From Thermomicrobiales bacterium (GTDB taxonomy: Bacteria > Chloroflexota > Chloroflexia > Thermomicrobiales > UBA6265), in assembly GCA_025928535.1 (NCBI GenBank), contig JAICJJ010000043.1:1-10771 (forward strand): a DNA stretch of 10,771 bases, written 5' to 3'. A program made the position numbers and the translations under genes. Every line of letters starts with the position of its first letter. Position 1 is the stretch's first letter. Below, piece by piece: positions 1 to 5,820 of this stretch. Under the pieces are notes generated by a model. It saw nothing but the letters and a program-made list of their open reading frames with translations. It did not search any database and had not been told where the DNA came from.

Positions 1-90
1 CGCCGCGAACGCCGATGCGATGCCGAGCCCGATGCCGTGCGCGGCGCCGGTCACGAGCGCGGCCTGCCCCTCGTGTCGATCGTGACTCAT
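1..90 (-). CDS. Short-chain dehydrogenase/reductase, N-terminal part (runs off the window)
   Basis: Reading the minus strand from the ATG at 90-88 gives 30 residues in an open frame to the window edge. They contain the classical SDR dinucleotide-binding turn TGAAHGIG directly after a short hydrophobic strand (AALV), so this is the first beta-alpha unit of a Rossmann fold. The catalytic Ser-Tyr-Lys lies outside the window, so substrate and NAD/NADP preference cannot be read. A purine-rich GGGGAG lies just upstream on the minus strand (100-95), a plausible if close Shine-Dalgarno. The gene diverges from the ABC transporter operon starting at 308. The TGAAHGIG motif is identical to that of the complete SDR at 8263-9081, so the two may be paralogues, though this motif is common in the family. 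Confidence 0.85.
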   Translation of the reverse strand, partial: MSHDRHEGQAALVTGAAHGIGLGIASAFAA

Positions 91-100
91 GGCTCTCCCC

Positions 101-134
101 AATCGACGCGCCATGCCCCGGCGCGGCGTCGATT
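101..134. repeat. 9-bp inverted repeat in the leader of the left SDR
   Basis: AATCGACGC at 101-109 is the exact reverse complement of GCGTCGATT at 126-134, with a 16-nt spacer. An alternative internal pairing CGCGCC/GGCGCG (107-112 and 120-125) also exists. The element lies between the candidate minus-strand promoter and the SDR start at 90, so it could be an operator or an mRNA hairpin near the ribosome-binding site. No regulator can be assigned from sequence. Confidence 0.4.
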
Positions 135-171
135 TCTCCATCCGGTTGTCGCCCGCCCGGAGCGGCGGCTA

Positions 172-222
172 ATTGTCCCAGCGCCGGTTGCCGCTTGCAA
201 CATGGATTGCAGCGTGAATAAT
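172..222. promoter_or_regulatory. Candidate back-to-back promoters sharing a palindromic -35 box
   Basis: TTGCAA at 195-200 is its own reverse complement. Rightwards it is followed after 16 nt by AATAAT (217-222), a 5/6 match to the bacterial -10 consensus, about 85 nt before the solute-binding protein start. Leftwards the same hexamer is followed after 17 nt by GACAAT on the minus strand (177-172), a 4/6 match, upstream of the partial SDR. A 5-bp inverted repeat GTTGC/GCAAC (187-191 and 197-201) overlaps the shared box. The placement in a divergent intergenic region is sensible. Assignment is by consensus only, since the sigma factor preferences of the host are unknown. Confidence 0.4.
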
Positions 223-250
223 GTGCAACGCGAGCGCCGAAACGAGATCG

Positions 251-276
251 TCCCGGTCGGAAATTCCGGGCCGGGA
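251..276. repeat. Nested dyad in the leader of the ABC transporter operon (candidate operator)
   Basis: TCCCGG (251-256) and CCGGGA (271-276) form an inverted repeat around a smaller one, CGGAA (258-262) and TTCCG (264-268), centred one half-base away. It lies downstream of the candidate -10 at 217-222 and 18 nt before the AAGGAG ribosome-binding site, a position suited to a roadblock repressor or a leader hairpin. It shares the CGGAA/TTCCG core with the larger dyad at 5486-5516 but in the opposite arrangement, so binding by the same regulator is only a guess. Confidence 0.4.
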
Positions 277-293
277 AACGCGCGACAAGGAAC

Positions 294-299
294 AAGGAG
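294..299 (+). promoter_or_regulatory. Shine-Dalgarno AAGGAG fixing the start of the solute-binding protein
   Basis: AAGGAG lies 8 nt before ATG 308. No comparable site precedes the in-frame upstream ATG at 221, so this decides the start. Confidence 0.75.
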
Positions 300-307
300 C
301 CTCGAGG

Positions 308-1963
308 ATGGACGAGCAGAGGTCCCGCAACATCGAGCCGCTCTCCCGCCGTCGTCTGCTCAAGCAGGGAGCCGCCGCCGCGGCGCTTGCCGCGACGCCG
401 TCCCTCATTCAGCCCCGCCGGAATGCGTTCGCCGCTCCCTCCCGTTCGGTCCTGGCGCAATCGACGCCCGACACGCTGATCATCGGCATGGAAGCGGAGA
501 TCAGCAGTTTCGACCCCGCGATCATGACCGGCACCAGCACCTTCCGGCCCGTCAGCAGCATGTTCGACATGCTGACCAACCTGTTCGACCCCACGACCGA
601 CATCAAACCCGATCTCGCCGAGTCGTGGGAAATCGCGCCCGATGCGATGTCGGTGACGATGAAGTTGCGGCCCGGCGTCAAGTTTCATGACGGAACGGAC
701 GTCAACGCCGACGCCGTGGTCTTCTCGTTCGAACGCATGCTGAACACCAAGAGCCCCGACTATCACGGGCCGTATGCGTTTCCGCCCTTCTTCTACCCGA
801 CCTACAAGACGTCCGCCGCGGTCGACCCGATGACGGTCAAGTTCGAACTGACTCAGCCGGACGCGACGTTTTTCTCGGCGCTGGTCTGGAACACCGGATC
901 CATCGTCAGTCCGACCGCGGCGAAAGCGGCCGGAAAAGACTTCCAGAACAACCCCATCGGCGCGGGGCCCTTCAAGTTCGTCTCGTGGGACAAAGACGTC
1001 AAGACGGTCATGGAAGCCTTTCCCGGCTACTGGGGCGGCGCGCCGAAACTCAAGACGCTGATCTGGAAACCGATCATCGAAGAGGCGGCGCGGTTCAATC
1101 AACTGATGAGCGGCGAAGTCGATTTCATCGTCTCGCTCTATCCGCAATTCGTGCCGGCGATCCAGGCAAACCCGAACCTGCAACTCATCCAGGGGCCGTC
1201 GCTGCACACCTGGTGGTGCTACCTGAACATGCACTACGAGCCCCTGAAAAACGCCAAGGTGCGTCAGGCGCTCAACTACGCGATCGACAAGAAATCGCTG
1301 ATCGACAACGTCCTCAAGGGAACGGCCGTCCAGTCGAACAGCTGGTCGTGGCCGGGCACCTGGTCGTACGAAGAAAACGTCATGAGCTACGACTACGACC
1401 TCGACAAGGCGAAGTCGCTGCTGGCGGAAGGCGGCTACCCGAACGGCTTCGATCTCCCCTATCTGATCCCGGAATCAGGCTCCGGCATGGTCGCGCCGAA
1501 GGAGATCGCGACGGCGATGCAGGCTGATCTGAAGAAGGTCGGGGTGAACGCCCAGATCGAGACGATGGAGTGGATCAGTTACCTGACCGCCACCCAGCAG
1601 GGACTCGACAACATCAACGGCAAGCAATACGGCATGTGCCAGACGTCGTGGATGAACCCGGTCGCCGATCCGGGACTCTACGTCGAGTACGTCAGCGCCG
1701 GCCAAGGCGACAAACTCGGCGAAAATCTGAGTTACTACGACAACAAGGAGTACATCGACTTGTTGGCGCAAGCGCGCGTCAACGCCGACCAGGCCAAGCG
1801 CGCCGAACTCTACAAGCAGGCGCAGAAGATTTTCGCCGAGGATGCGCCGTGGATCTTCATGTTCCATTCCAACTTCGTCACCGCCGCGCGGAAAAATGTC
1901 CAGGGCATCGCGCTGAGCCCGAATCAGAACGTGCTGCACCTCGAAAAGGTCACCAAGAGCTGA
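308..1963 (+). CDS. ABC transporter substrate-binding protein, family 5 (peptide/nickel/opine type), Tat-exported
   Basis: The 551-residue product is the extracytoplasmic receptor of a Dpp/Opp-type importer. The N-terminus has a twin-arginine signal: SRRRLLK at residues 13-19, then an alanine-rich hydrophobic stretch (about 21-33) and a likely cleavage zone around residues 40-52. The mature part is a typical SBP_bac_5 domain, beginning with a strand plus SFDPA and containing the hallmark VRQALNYAIDK helix near residue 318. Length is normal for the family (about 500-560). I chose ATG 308 because AAGGAG at 294-299 sits 8 nt upstream. The longer frame opening at 221 would start inside a likely -10 box and bury the Tat signal. 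The ligand is not predictable: relatives bind peptides, nickel chelates, opines and sugars. The neighbouring amidases make an amide-bearing small molecule attractive, which is inference. Confidence 0.93.
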   Translation: MDEQRSRNIEPLSRRRLLKQGAAAAALAATPSLIQPRRNAFAAPSRSVLAQSTPDTLIIGMEAEISSFDPAIMTGTSTFRPVSSMFDMLTNLFDPTTDIKPDLAESWEIAPDAMSVTMKLRPGVKFHDGTDVNADAVVFSFERMLNTKSPDYHGPYAFPPFFYPTYKTSAAVDPMTVKFELTQPDATFFSALVWNTGSIVSPTAAKAAGKDFQNNPIGAGPFKFVSWDKDVKTVMEAFPGYWGGAPKLKTLIWKPIIEEAARFNQLMSGEVDFIVSLYPQFVPAIQANPNLQLIQGPSLHTWWCYLNMHYEPLKNAKVRQALNYAIDKKSLIDNVLKGTAVQSNSWSWPGTWSYEENVMSYDYDLDKAKSLLAEGGYPNGFDLPYLIPESGSGMVAPKEIATAMQADLKKVGVNAQIETMEWISYLTATQQGLDNINGKQYGMCQTSWMNPVADPGLYVEYVSAGQGDKLGENLSYYDNKEYIDLLAQARVNADQAKRAELYKQAQKIFAEDAPWIFMFHSNFVTAARKNVQGIALSPNQNVLHLEKVTKS

Positions 1964-1978
1964 GCCGGGTGATCGTTC

Positions 1979-2000
1979 GACGGGCCGCAGGCCGGCCGTC
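1979..2000 (+). repeat. GC-rich stem-loop between receptor and permease genes
   Basis: In the 37-nt gap after the receptor stop codon, GACGG (1979-1983) pairs with CCGTC (1996-2000). The stem can continue with CC/GG (1985-1986 with 1994-1995) past a one-base bulge. No T-run follows, so it is not a classical intrinsic terminator. In binding-protein operons such intercistronic hairpins commonly stabilise the upstream message, giving receptor in excess over permease. That role here is inferred from position. It also occupies the place where a ribosome-binding site for the next gene would be expected. Confidence 0.4.
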
Positions 2001-2951
2001 ATGAGCATGGCGTGGGTGGCGCGACGATTGGCGCTCGTCGTGCCGACCCTTTTCGCCGCCACGATCGTCGTCTTCATGATGATCCATCTCGCGCCGGGGG
2101 ATGCGGCGCAGGCGATGCTCGGCCCGATGGCGGCCGGAGACACGCTCGCCAAGTTGCGGCAAGACCTCGGTCTGAATGACCCGTGGCCGACGCAATACGC
2201 GCGATGGCTGAGCCGCGCGGTGCAAGGCGATCTCGGCCGCTCGATTCGCCAGCAATTGCCAGTCGCGGCCATGGTTCAGGAAAAGTTCAAAAACACGGCG
2301 ATTCTCGGCATCGTCAGCCTCACCGTCGCCGTCGTCGTCGGGCTGGCGCTTGGTTTCATCGCCGGGCTGAACCGCGGGTCGTTGATCGATCGGTTCGTCA
2401 TCGTCCTCGCCAGCAGCGGCATCGCGATCCCGTCGTTTTTTCTCGCGCTCCTGCTTTCCTACATCTTCGGCACCCGCCTCGGCTGGCTGCCCAGCAGCGG
2501 GATGTACGAGTTGCAAGGGGGCGGCGGCCCCGGCGACCTGGCGCGGCATCTGATCTTGCCGGCGATCGCGCTTGCCGCCGCTCCCATCGCCGTCGTGGCG
2601 CGGATGACCCGCTCGAGCACGCTCGAAGTGACCAGCGCCGACTACGTCCGAACGGCCCGCGCCAAGGGATTGTCCGAGTCGTCCGTCACGCTCGGACACA
2701 TCTTCAAGAACGCGCTCATCCCGATCATCCACCTGCTCGGTCTGCAAGCCGGCGTCCTCCTCAGCGCCACGGCGCTGGTCGAGGTGGTCTTTTCCTGGCC
2801 CGGCATCGGCTCGCTGATGGTCGATTCGATCCTGACGCGCGACTTGCCGGTGACGCAGGGATGCGTCCTTGCCATCGCCGCCGCCTACGCGCTGGTCAGC
2901 GTCGCCGCCGACATGGCGCACGCCGCGCTCGATCCCCGGATGCACGACTGA
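2001..2951 (+). CDS. ABC transporter permease, DppB/OppB type
   Basis: The 316-residue membrane protein is one half of the translocation channel of a family-5 importer. Hydrophobic segments lie at about residues 9-30, 98-122, 131-155, 184-200, 245-265 and 286-305, giving the expected six-helix layout. The long periplasmic region after helix 1 includes the DLGLNDPWPTQY and GDLGRS signatures of DppB proteins. The cytoplasmic EAA-type coupling loop spans about residues 214-242 (YVRTARAKGL). The C-terminus ends with DPRMHD, as in family members ending DPR. ATG 2001 has no clear ribosome-binding site, and an in-frame ATG at 2007 is an alternative. The stop overlaps the next start (TGATG, 1 nt), so the two permeases are translationally coupled and probably form a heterodimer. 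Confidence 0.93.
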   Translation: MSMAWVARRLALVVPTLFAATIVVFMMIHLAPGDAAQAMLGPMAAGDTLAKLRQDLGLNDPWPTQYARWLSRAVQGDLGRSIRQQLPVAAMVQEKFKNTAILGIVSLTVAVVVGLALGFIAGLNRGSLIDRFVIVLASSGIAIPSFFLALLLSYIFGTRLGWLPSSGMYELQGGGGPGDLARHLILPAIALAAAPIAVVARMTRSSTLEVTSADYVRTARAKGLSESSVTLGHIFKNALIPIIHLLGLQAGVLLSATALVEVVFSWPGIGSLMVDSILTRDLPVTQGCVLAIAAAYALVSVAADMAHAALDPRMHD

Positions 2952-3856
2952 TGGCCGCTGATGCGCTCGCCACGTCGGCTGCGCCGGCGCTCGGCAAACG
3001 TTCAGCCAGCCAGAGCGCCTGGCGACGGGTTTCGCGTCGCCTCTGGCGCGACAAGGTCGGGCTGGCCGGCATCGTTCTCGTGCTCGCGATCGTCGTGATG
3101 GCGTTGCTCGCGCCCGTCATCGCTCCGAGCGACCCGCTCGAGACCAACCTGGCCGAGGCGTTTCTGCCGGCGGGCGCGCCGGGACATCTGCTCGGGACGG
3201 ACCTGTATGGACGCGACATCCTGAGCCGGGTGGTCTGGGGAGCGCGTCCATCGCTTGCCGTCGGGTTCGTCGCCACCTGCTTCGCCCTGTTCATCGGCGC
3301 GACCCTGGGCATCGTGATCGGATTTTACGGCGGGTGGTTCGACACGCTGGCGATGCGCGTGGTCGATGTCATGCTGGCCTTTCCATATCTGCTGCTGGCG
3401 ATCGTCATCGTCGGCGCGCTCGGTCCCGGGCTGTTCAACGCCGTGCTGGCGGTGGCGATCACGGCGATTCCGTTCTGGGTTCGGCTGATCCGCGGCATGG
3501 TGCTGAGCTTCAAGAACGAGCAATTCGTCGAAGCCGGCCGCTCGATCGGAGCCACCAACGCGCATTTGATGCGTTCGGCGATTCTCCCGAACGTCGCTCC
3601 CTACATCATCGTCGCGTTTTCGATCAATATCGGCTACCTGATTCTGGAAGCGGCTAGCCTCAGTTTTCTCGGGTTGGGCGCGCAGCCCCCAAGCCCGGAG
3701 TGGGGCGCGATGCTGGCCGAAAATCGCAACTACCTGACCCTGGCGCCCAATACCGTCATCGCCCCAGGCGTGGCCATTTTCCTGATCGTCCTCGGGTTGA
3801 GCCTGTTCGGCGACGCGCTGCGCGACGCCTTCGATGTCCGTCTGCGCGACGAGTAG
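2951..3856 (+). CDS. ABC transporter permease, DppC/OppC type
   Basis: The 301-residue partner permease has a hydrophobic first helix near residues 37-58 and then the family hallmark GTDLYGRD at 82-89, followed by five more membrane helices. The coupling loop EAGRSIGA, about residues 194-215, is followed by ILPN. The C-terminal LFGDALRDAFDVRLRDE is the usual DppC ending. The ATG at 2951 overlaps the upstream TGA by one base, so the start is chosen by coupling rather than by a ribosome-binding site. The reading frame is open far upstream inside the previous gene, but those codons are a shadow. The gene ends 4 nt before the stop of the opposing amidase 1, and no DppD/DppF ATPase gene follows. 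The energising subunits must be encoded elsewhere. Confidence 0.93.
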   Translation: MAADALATSAAPALGKRSASQSAWRRVSRRLWRDKVGLAGIVLVLAIVVMALLAPVIAPSDPLETNLAEAFLPAGAPGHLLGTDLYGRDILSRVVWGARPSLAVGFVATCFALFIGATLGIVIGFYGGWFDTLAMRVVDVMLAFPYLLLAIVIVGALGPGLFNAVLAVAITAIPFWVRLIRGMVLSFKNEQFVEAGRSIGATNAHLMRSAILPNVAPYIIVAFSINIGYLILEAASLSFLGLGAQPPSPEWGAMLAENRNYLTLAPNTVIAPGVAIFLIVLGLSLFGDALRDAFDVRLRDE

Positions 3857-3860
3857 CCGT

Positions 3861-5240
3861 TCAGAGCGCGGGCCAACGCCGCGCGGCGGCGGTCGCGGTT
3901 TCACAGGCGCGGCCGATGCGGCAGACCGTCGCCTCATCGTGCGGTCGCCCGACGATCTGGAGGCCGATCGGGAGACCGATGCGGTCGAAGCCGACGGGGA
4001 TCGACAGCGCCGGCTGCCCGGTGGCGTTGAACGGCATCGTGAAGCGGGTGAATCCGGAATGGACCGGCTCGTCGCCATCTGGATAGGCGATCGTCGCCGC
4101 ATCCGCGCTCGTCGCCGTCGCGGGAACCGTCGGCGTGACCAGCGCCGCCAGATCGTGCCGCCGGTAGAGGAATGCGATCGAGCGTCGCACCGCGACCTGG
4201 GCGCGACGTCCCCGGAGGTAGCCCGCCGCCGGAAAGAGGCTGAACGCTTCGAGCCGGGCGCGCAGGACCGGTCCGAAGCGTTCGGGCGTCGTCCGCAGCG
4301 TCTGTTCGTGGACGGCGGCGAGTTCCGGACGGCAAATCACGAAGCCGACGGCCGCGGCCACGGCGGCGTCGGGCCAATCGACATCGATGATCGTGGCGCC
4401 GAGATCGCCAAGACGCCGGATCGCCTGCTCGACGGCCGACGCCACATCCGGCTGCAATCGATCGAAAAAATAGGGCCGCGGAACCCCGAGGCGAACGCCT
4501 GCCAGCGAATCGCCGTCCACGGGCGACGGCGCGCCCGCCGGCTCCCGAATCGCCTCGAACACCAATTGCGCGTCATCGACCGTCGTCGCCAGCGGACCGA
4601 CGGTGTCGAGCGACCAGGAGAGCGGGAAAACCCCGTCGCGACTGACGCTGCCGTAGGTCGGCTTGAGGCCGACCGCGCCGACGAGCGCCGCGGGAATCCG
4701 AATGCTGCCGGCGGTGTCGGTCCCGAGCGCGGCGAGCGCGGAACCCGCCGCGACCGCCGCCGCCGAACCGCCGGAACTGCCGCCCGGGATGCGGTCGGGG
4801 TCCCACGGATTGCGGGCGGGCGGACTCGTCACCCCGGCCGCGAATTCGTGGGTGACGGTCTTGCCGACGATGACCGCGCCGGCAGCCCGCAGCCGCGCGA
4901 CGACCGCCGCATCGCGCATCGCGGGAGCCGCGTCGGCGCGCGAAGCGGACCCGCAGCGAGTTGGCAGCCCCGCGATGTCGATGACGTCTTTCACGCCGAC
5001 CGGAATCCCGTGCAGCGGCCCCCGATCGTTGCCGGCCATCAATTCGCGGTCGGCGACGGTGGCCGCGGCGCGCGCCGATTCGGCGCAGACGAACGCGTAC
5101 GCGTGAATTCGCGACTCGGTCGCCGCGAGGCGCGCCAACACGGCCTCGGTCAGAGCGACCGATGTGCAACTCCCGTCACGAAGCAGCGTCCCGGCCGCAC
5201 GGATCGTGAGTCCCGGCAGGGCCGGCGGATCGCTGGTCAT
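3861..5240 (-). CDS. Amidase 1, amidase-signature family (AtzE/GatA-like)
   Basis: The 459-residue cytoplasmic hydrolase should cleave a C-N amide bond through the AS-family Ser-cisSer-Lys triad. Visible residues are Lys84 in GIPVGVKD, cis-Ser155 in GGSSGGSA and nucleophile Ser179 in GTDTAGSIRIPA; the 24-residue Ser-Ser spacing matches FAAH and malonamidase E2. The loop reads DTAGS rather than the commoner DTGGS; DTAGS is also typical of allophanate hydrolases. The length is close to AtzE and shorter than most GatA. The start ATG 5240 overlaps the upstream small gene (ATGA, 4 nt) and has GGGAGG at 5253-5248, 7 nt away. The open frame extends further upstream, but that portion only shadows the small gene. 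With no GatB nearby, tRNA amidation is unlikely. The substrate is unknown. Confidence 0.92.
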   Translation of the reverse strand: MTSDPPALPGLTIRAAGTLLRDGSCTSVALTEAVLARLAATESRIHAYAFVCAESARAAATVADRELMAGNDRGPLHGIPVGVKDVIDIAGLPTRCGSASRADAAPAMRDAAVVARLRAAGAVIVGKTVTHEFAAGVTSPPARNPWDPDRIPGGSSGGSAAAVAAGSALAALGTDTAGSIRIPAALVGAVGLKPTYGSVSRDGVFPLSWSLDTVGPLATTVDDAQLVFEAIREPAGAPSPVDGDSLAGVRLGVPRPYFFDRLQPDVASAVEQAIRRLGDLGATIIDVDWPDAAVAAAVGFVICRPELAAVHEQTLRTTPERFGPVLRARLEAFSLFPAAGYLRGRRAQVAVRRSIAFLYRRHDLAALVTPTVPATATSADAATIAYPDGDEPVHSGFTRFTMPFNATGQPALSIPVGFDRIGLPIGLQIVGRPHDEATVCRIGRACETATAAARRWPAL

Positions 5241-5467
5241 GCCGGCGCCTCCCACGCGGCGGTCGGATCGCCGTCGCCTGGCTCGACGCCGTCGAGGTCG
5301 AGCGTTTCGAGCCGGGCGGCCAGTTCGAGCAATTCGCTCAACACCGTCCGCACGGCCGGCAAGCGGTCGGCGTCCAGCGCGAGGCCAATCGTTCGGGCGA
5401 ACCCGATCAGGTCGGCATCGGGCAAGGCGGCAACATCTCCGTCCATGGCGATCTTTGCCTTCTCCAT
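5237..5467 (-). CDS. Small GatC/AtzG-like amidase partner protein (for amidase 1)
   Basis: This 76-residue acidic protein has two predicted helices (about residues 17-30 and 35-55) followed by a short tail LDLDGVEPGDGD, which strongly resembles the tail of GatC (DxxGVEP) that wraps around GatA. In the cyanuric acid pathway the similarly small AtzG forms a complex with the amidase AtzE, so a structural or stabilising subunit for amidase 1 is the natural role. The stop overlaps the amidase 1 start by 4 nt, implying coupled, roughly equimolar synthesis. No good ribosome-binding site precedes ATG 5467. An internal ATG at 5446 (residue 8) preceded by GGAGAAGG at a longish distance is an alternative start. 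Assignment rests on size, tail motif and synteny rather than strong sequence identity. Confidence 0.75.
   Translation of the reverse strand: MEKAKIAMDGDVAALPDADLIGFARTIGLALDADRLPAVRTVLSELLELAARLETLDLDGVEPGDGDPTAAWEAPA
5248..5253 (-). promoter_or_regulatory. Shine-Dalgarno GGGAGG for amidase 1
   Basis: On the minus strand GGGAGG ends 7 nt before ATG 5240, inside the last codons of the small partner gene. It supports this start over the longer open frame and indicates re-initiation after the partner protein. Confidence 0.75.
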
Positions 5468-5469
5468 CC

Positions 5470-5475
5470 ATTATT
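5470..5475 (-). promoter_or_regulatory. -10-like AATAAT immediately before the leftward small gene
   Basis: On the minus strand AATAAT (5475-5470) matches 5/6 of the -10 consensus and ends 2 nt before the annotated ATG at 5467. Transcription would begin at about the start codon, giving either a leaderless message or translation from the internal ATG at 5446. The same hexamer occurs in the candidate receptor promoter at 217-222. No convincing -35 is present at the right distance; that region is occupied by the 11-bp dyad. Confidence 0.3.
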
Positions 5476-5485
5476 CCGATCATCC

Positions 5486-5516
5486 ACTTTCCGCGACACG
5501 CAGTATCGCGGAAAGT
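5486..5516. promoter_or_regulatory. Perfect 11-bp inverted repeat, candidate operator of both amidase arms
   Basis: ACTTTCCGCGA (5486-5496) is the exact reverse complement of TCGCGGAAAGT (5506-5516), separated by 9 nt. The 20-bp centre-to-centre arrangement places the half-sites about two helical turns apart, as expected for a dimeric or tetrameric HTH regulator contacting one face of DNA. It sits in the 122-nt region between the two divergent small-subunit genes. The RpiR-family protein encoded in the rightward operon is the best candidate to bind it. No T-run follows either side, so it is not a terminator. The repeat is seen directly; the regulator assignment is inferred. Confidence 0.7.
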
Positions 5517-5521
5517 CACCG

Positions 5522-5546
5522 GGCGCGTGGACTGACGTGACGCGCC
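5522..5546. repeat. 7-bp inverted repeat next to the main dyad
   Basis: GGCGCGT (5522-5528) is the exact reverse complement of ACGCGCC (5540-5546) with an 11-nt spacer. It lies between the main operator candidate and the start of the rightward operon, so it may be a second regulator site or part of the 5' leader hairpin. GC-rich background makes short dyads fairly frequent, so this is weaker than the neighbouring 11-bp repeat. A further perfect 10-bp palindrome GAATCGATTC follows at 5563-5572. Confidence 0.35.
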
Positions 5547-5575
5547 ATGCACGCGACTCGGCGAATCGATTCCCT

Positions 5576-5583
5576 GGAGAGGG
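5576..5583 (+). promoter_or_regulatory. Shine-Dalgarno region GGAGAGGG for the rightward small gene
   Basis: GGAGAGGG ends 6 nt before ATG 5590, a well-placed purine-rich site that fixes the start of the amidase 2 partner and contrasts with the missing site in front of the leftward partner. Confidence 0.7.
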
Positions 5584-5589
5584 CATGCC

Positions 5590-5820
5590 ATGACCGACCC
5601 GGTTTCCGGCGAACGCGCATCAGCGCCGACGCCAAGCGATCTGACCGCGATTGCCGCGGCCGCCGGCGTCGATCTCGAATCGCGCGAAGCGATCCGCCTG
5701 GCGGCGCAAGCCGCCGCTCACTTTGCCATGTTGCGCCGGCTGGACCTGGCCGCCGATCCCCAGGTCGAACCCGCCGCCATCTTCGCCCTTCCCATCGAGA
5801 AGGGAGGGAACGATGGCTGA
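5590..5820 (+). CDS. Small AtzG/GatC-like amidase partner protein (for amidase 2)
   Basis: This 76-residue protein is the same length as its divergent counterpart at 5237-5467. After a flexible N-terminus, residues about 15-52 form two helices with the pattern AGVDLESREAIRLAAQ, and the tail reads VEPAAIF, resembling the EPAxVF tail of AtzG-like proteins that bind an AS-family amidase. It overlaps the amidase 2 start by 8 nt, and GGAGAGGG precedes its ATG. I expect a non-catalytic subunit needed for folding or activity of amidase 2, by analogy with AtzG-AtzE and GatC-GatA. Sequence identity to the other small protein is low, so the two partners may be specific for their own amidases. A standalone hypothetical protein cannot be excluded, but the coupling argues against it. 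Confidence 0.75.
   Translation: MTDPVSGERASAPTPSDLTAIAAAAGVDLESREAIRLAAQAAAHFAMLRRLDLAADPQVEPAAIFALPIEKGGNDG
5800..5807 (+). promoter_or_regulatory. Shine-Dalgarno AAGGGAGG for amidase 2
   Basis: AAGGGAGG lies 5 nt before ATG 5813, within the 3' end of the partner gene, and picks this start over the longer open frame beginning at 5651. Confidence 0.8.

Noticed and set aside
221..307. Upstream ATG extending the solute-binding protein by 29 residues
   Set aside because: It would begin within a likely -10 box, has no Shine-Dalgarno and would put the twin-arginine motif far from the N-terminus, whereas ATG 308 has AAGGAG 8 nt upstream.
1950..2945. A 331-codon minus-strand open frame opposite the DppB permease
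   Set aside because: Shadow of a clear six-helix permease; the product is Arg/Asp/Gly-rich, without motifs, and has no plausible ribosome-binding site.
5486..5516. An intrinsic terminator at the 11-bp inverted repeat
   Set aside because: It lies upstream of both divergent genes and lacks a T-run on either strand; an operator explains the position better.
3834..5540. A 568-codon plus-strand open frame opposite amidase 1
   Set aside because: It lies antisense to a gene with a complete AS catalytic triad and has an Arg-rich composition typical of GC-rich shadow frames, with no recognisable domain.
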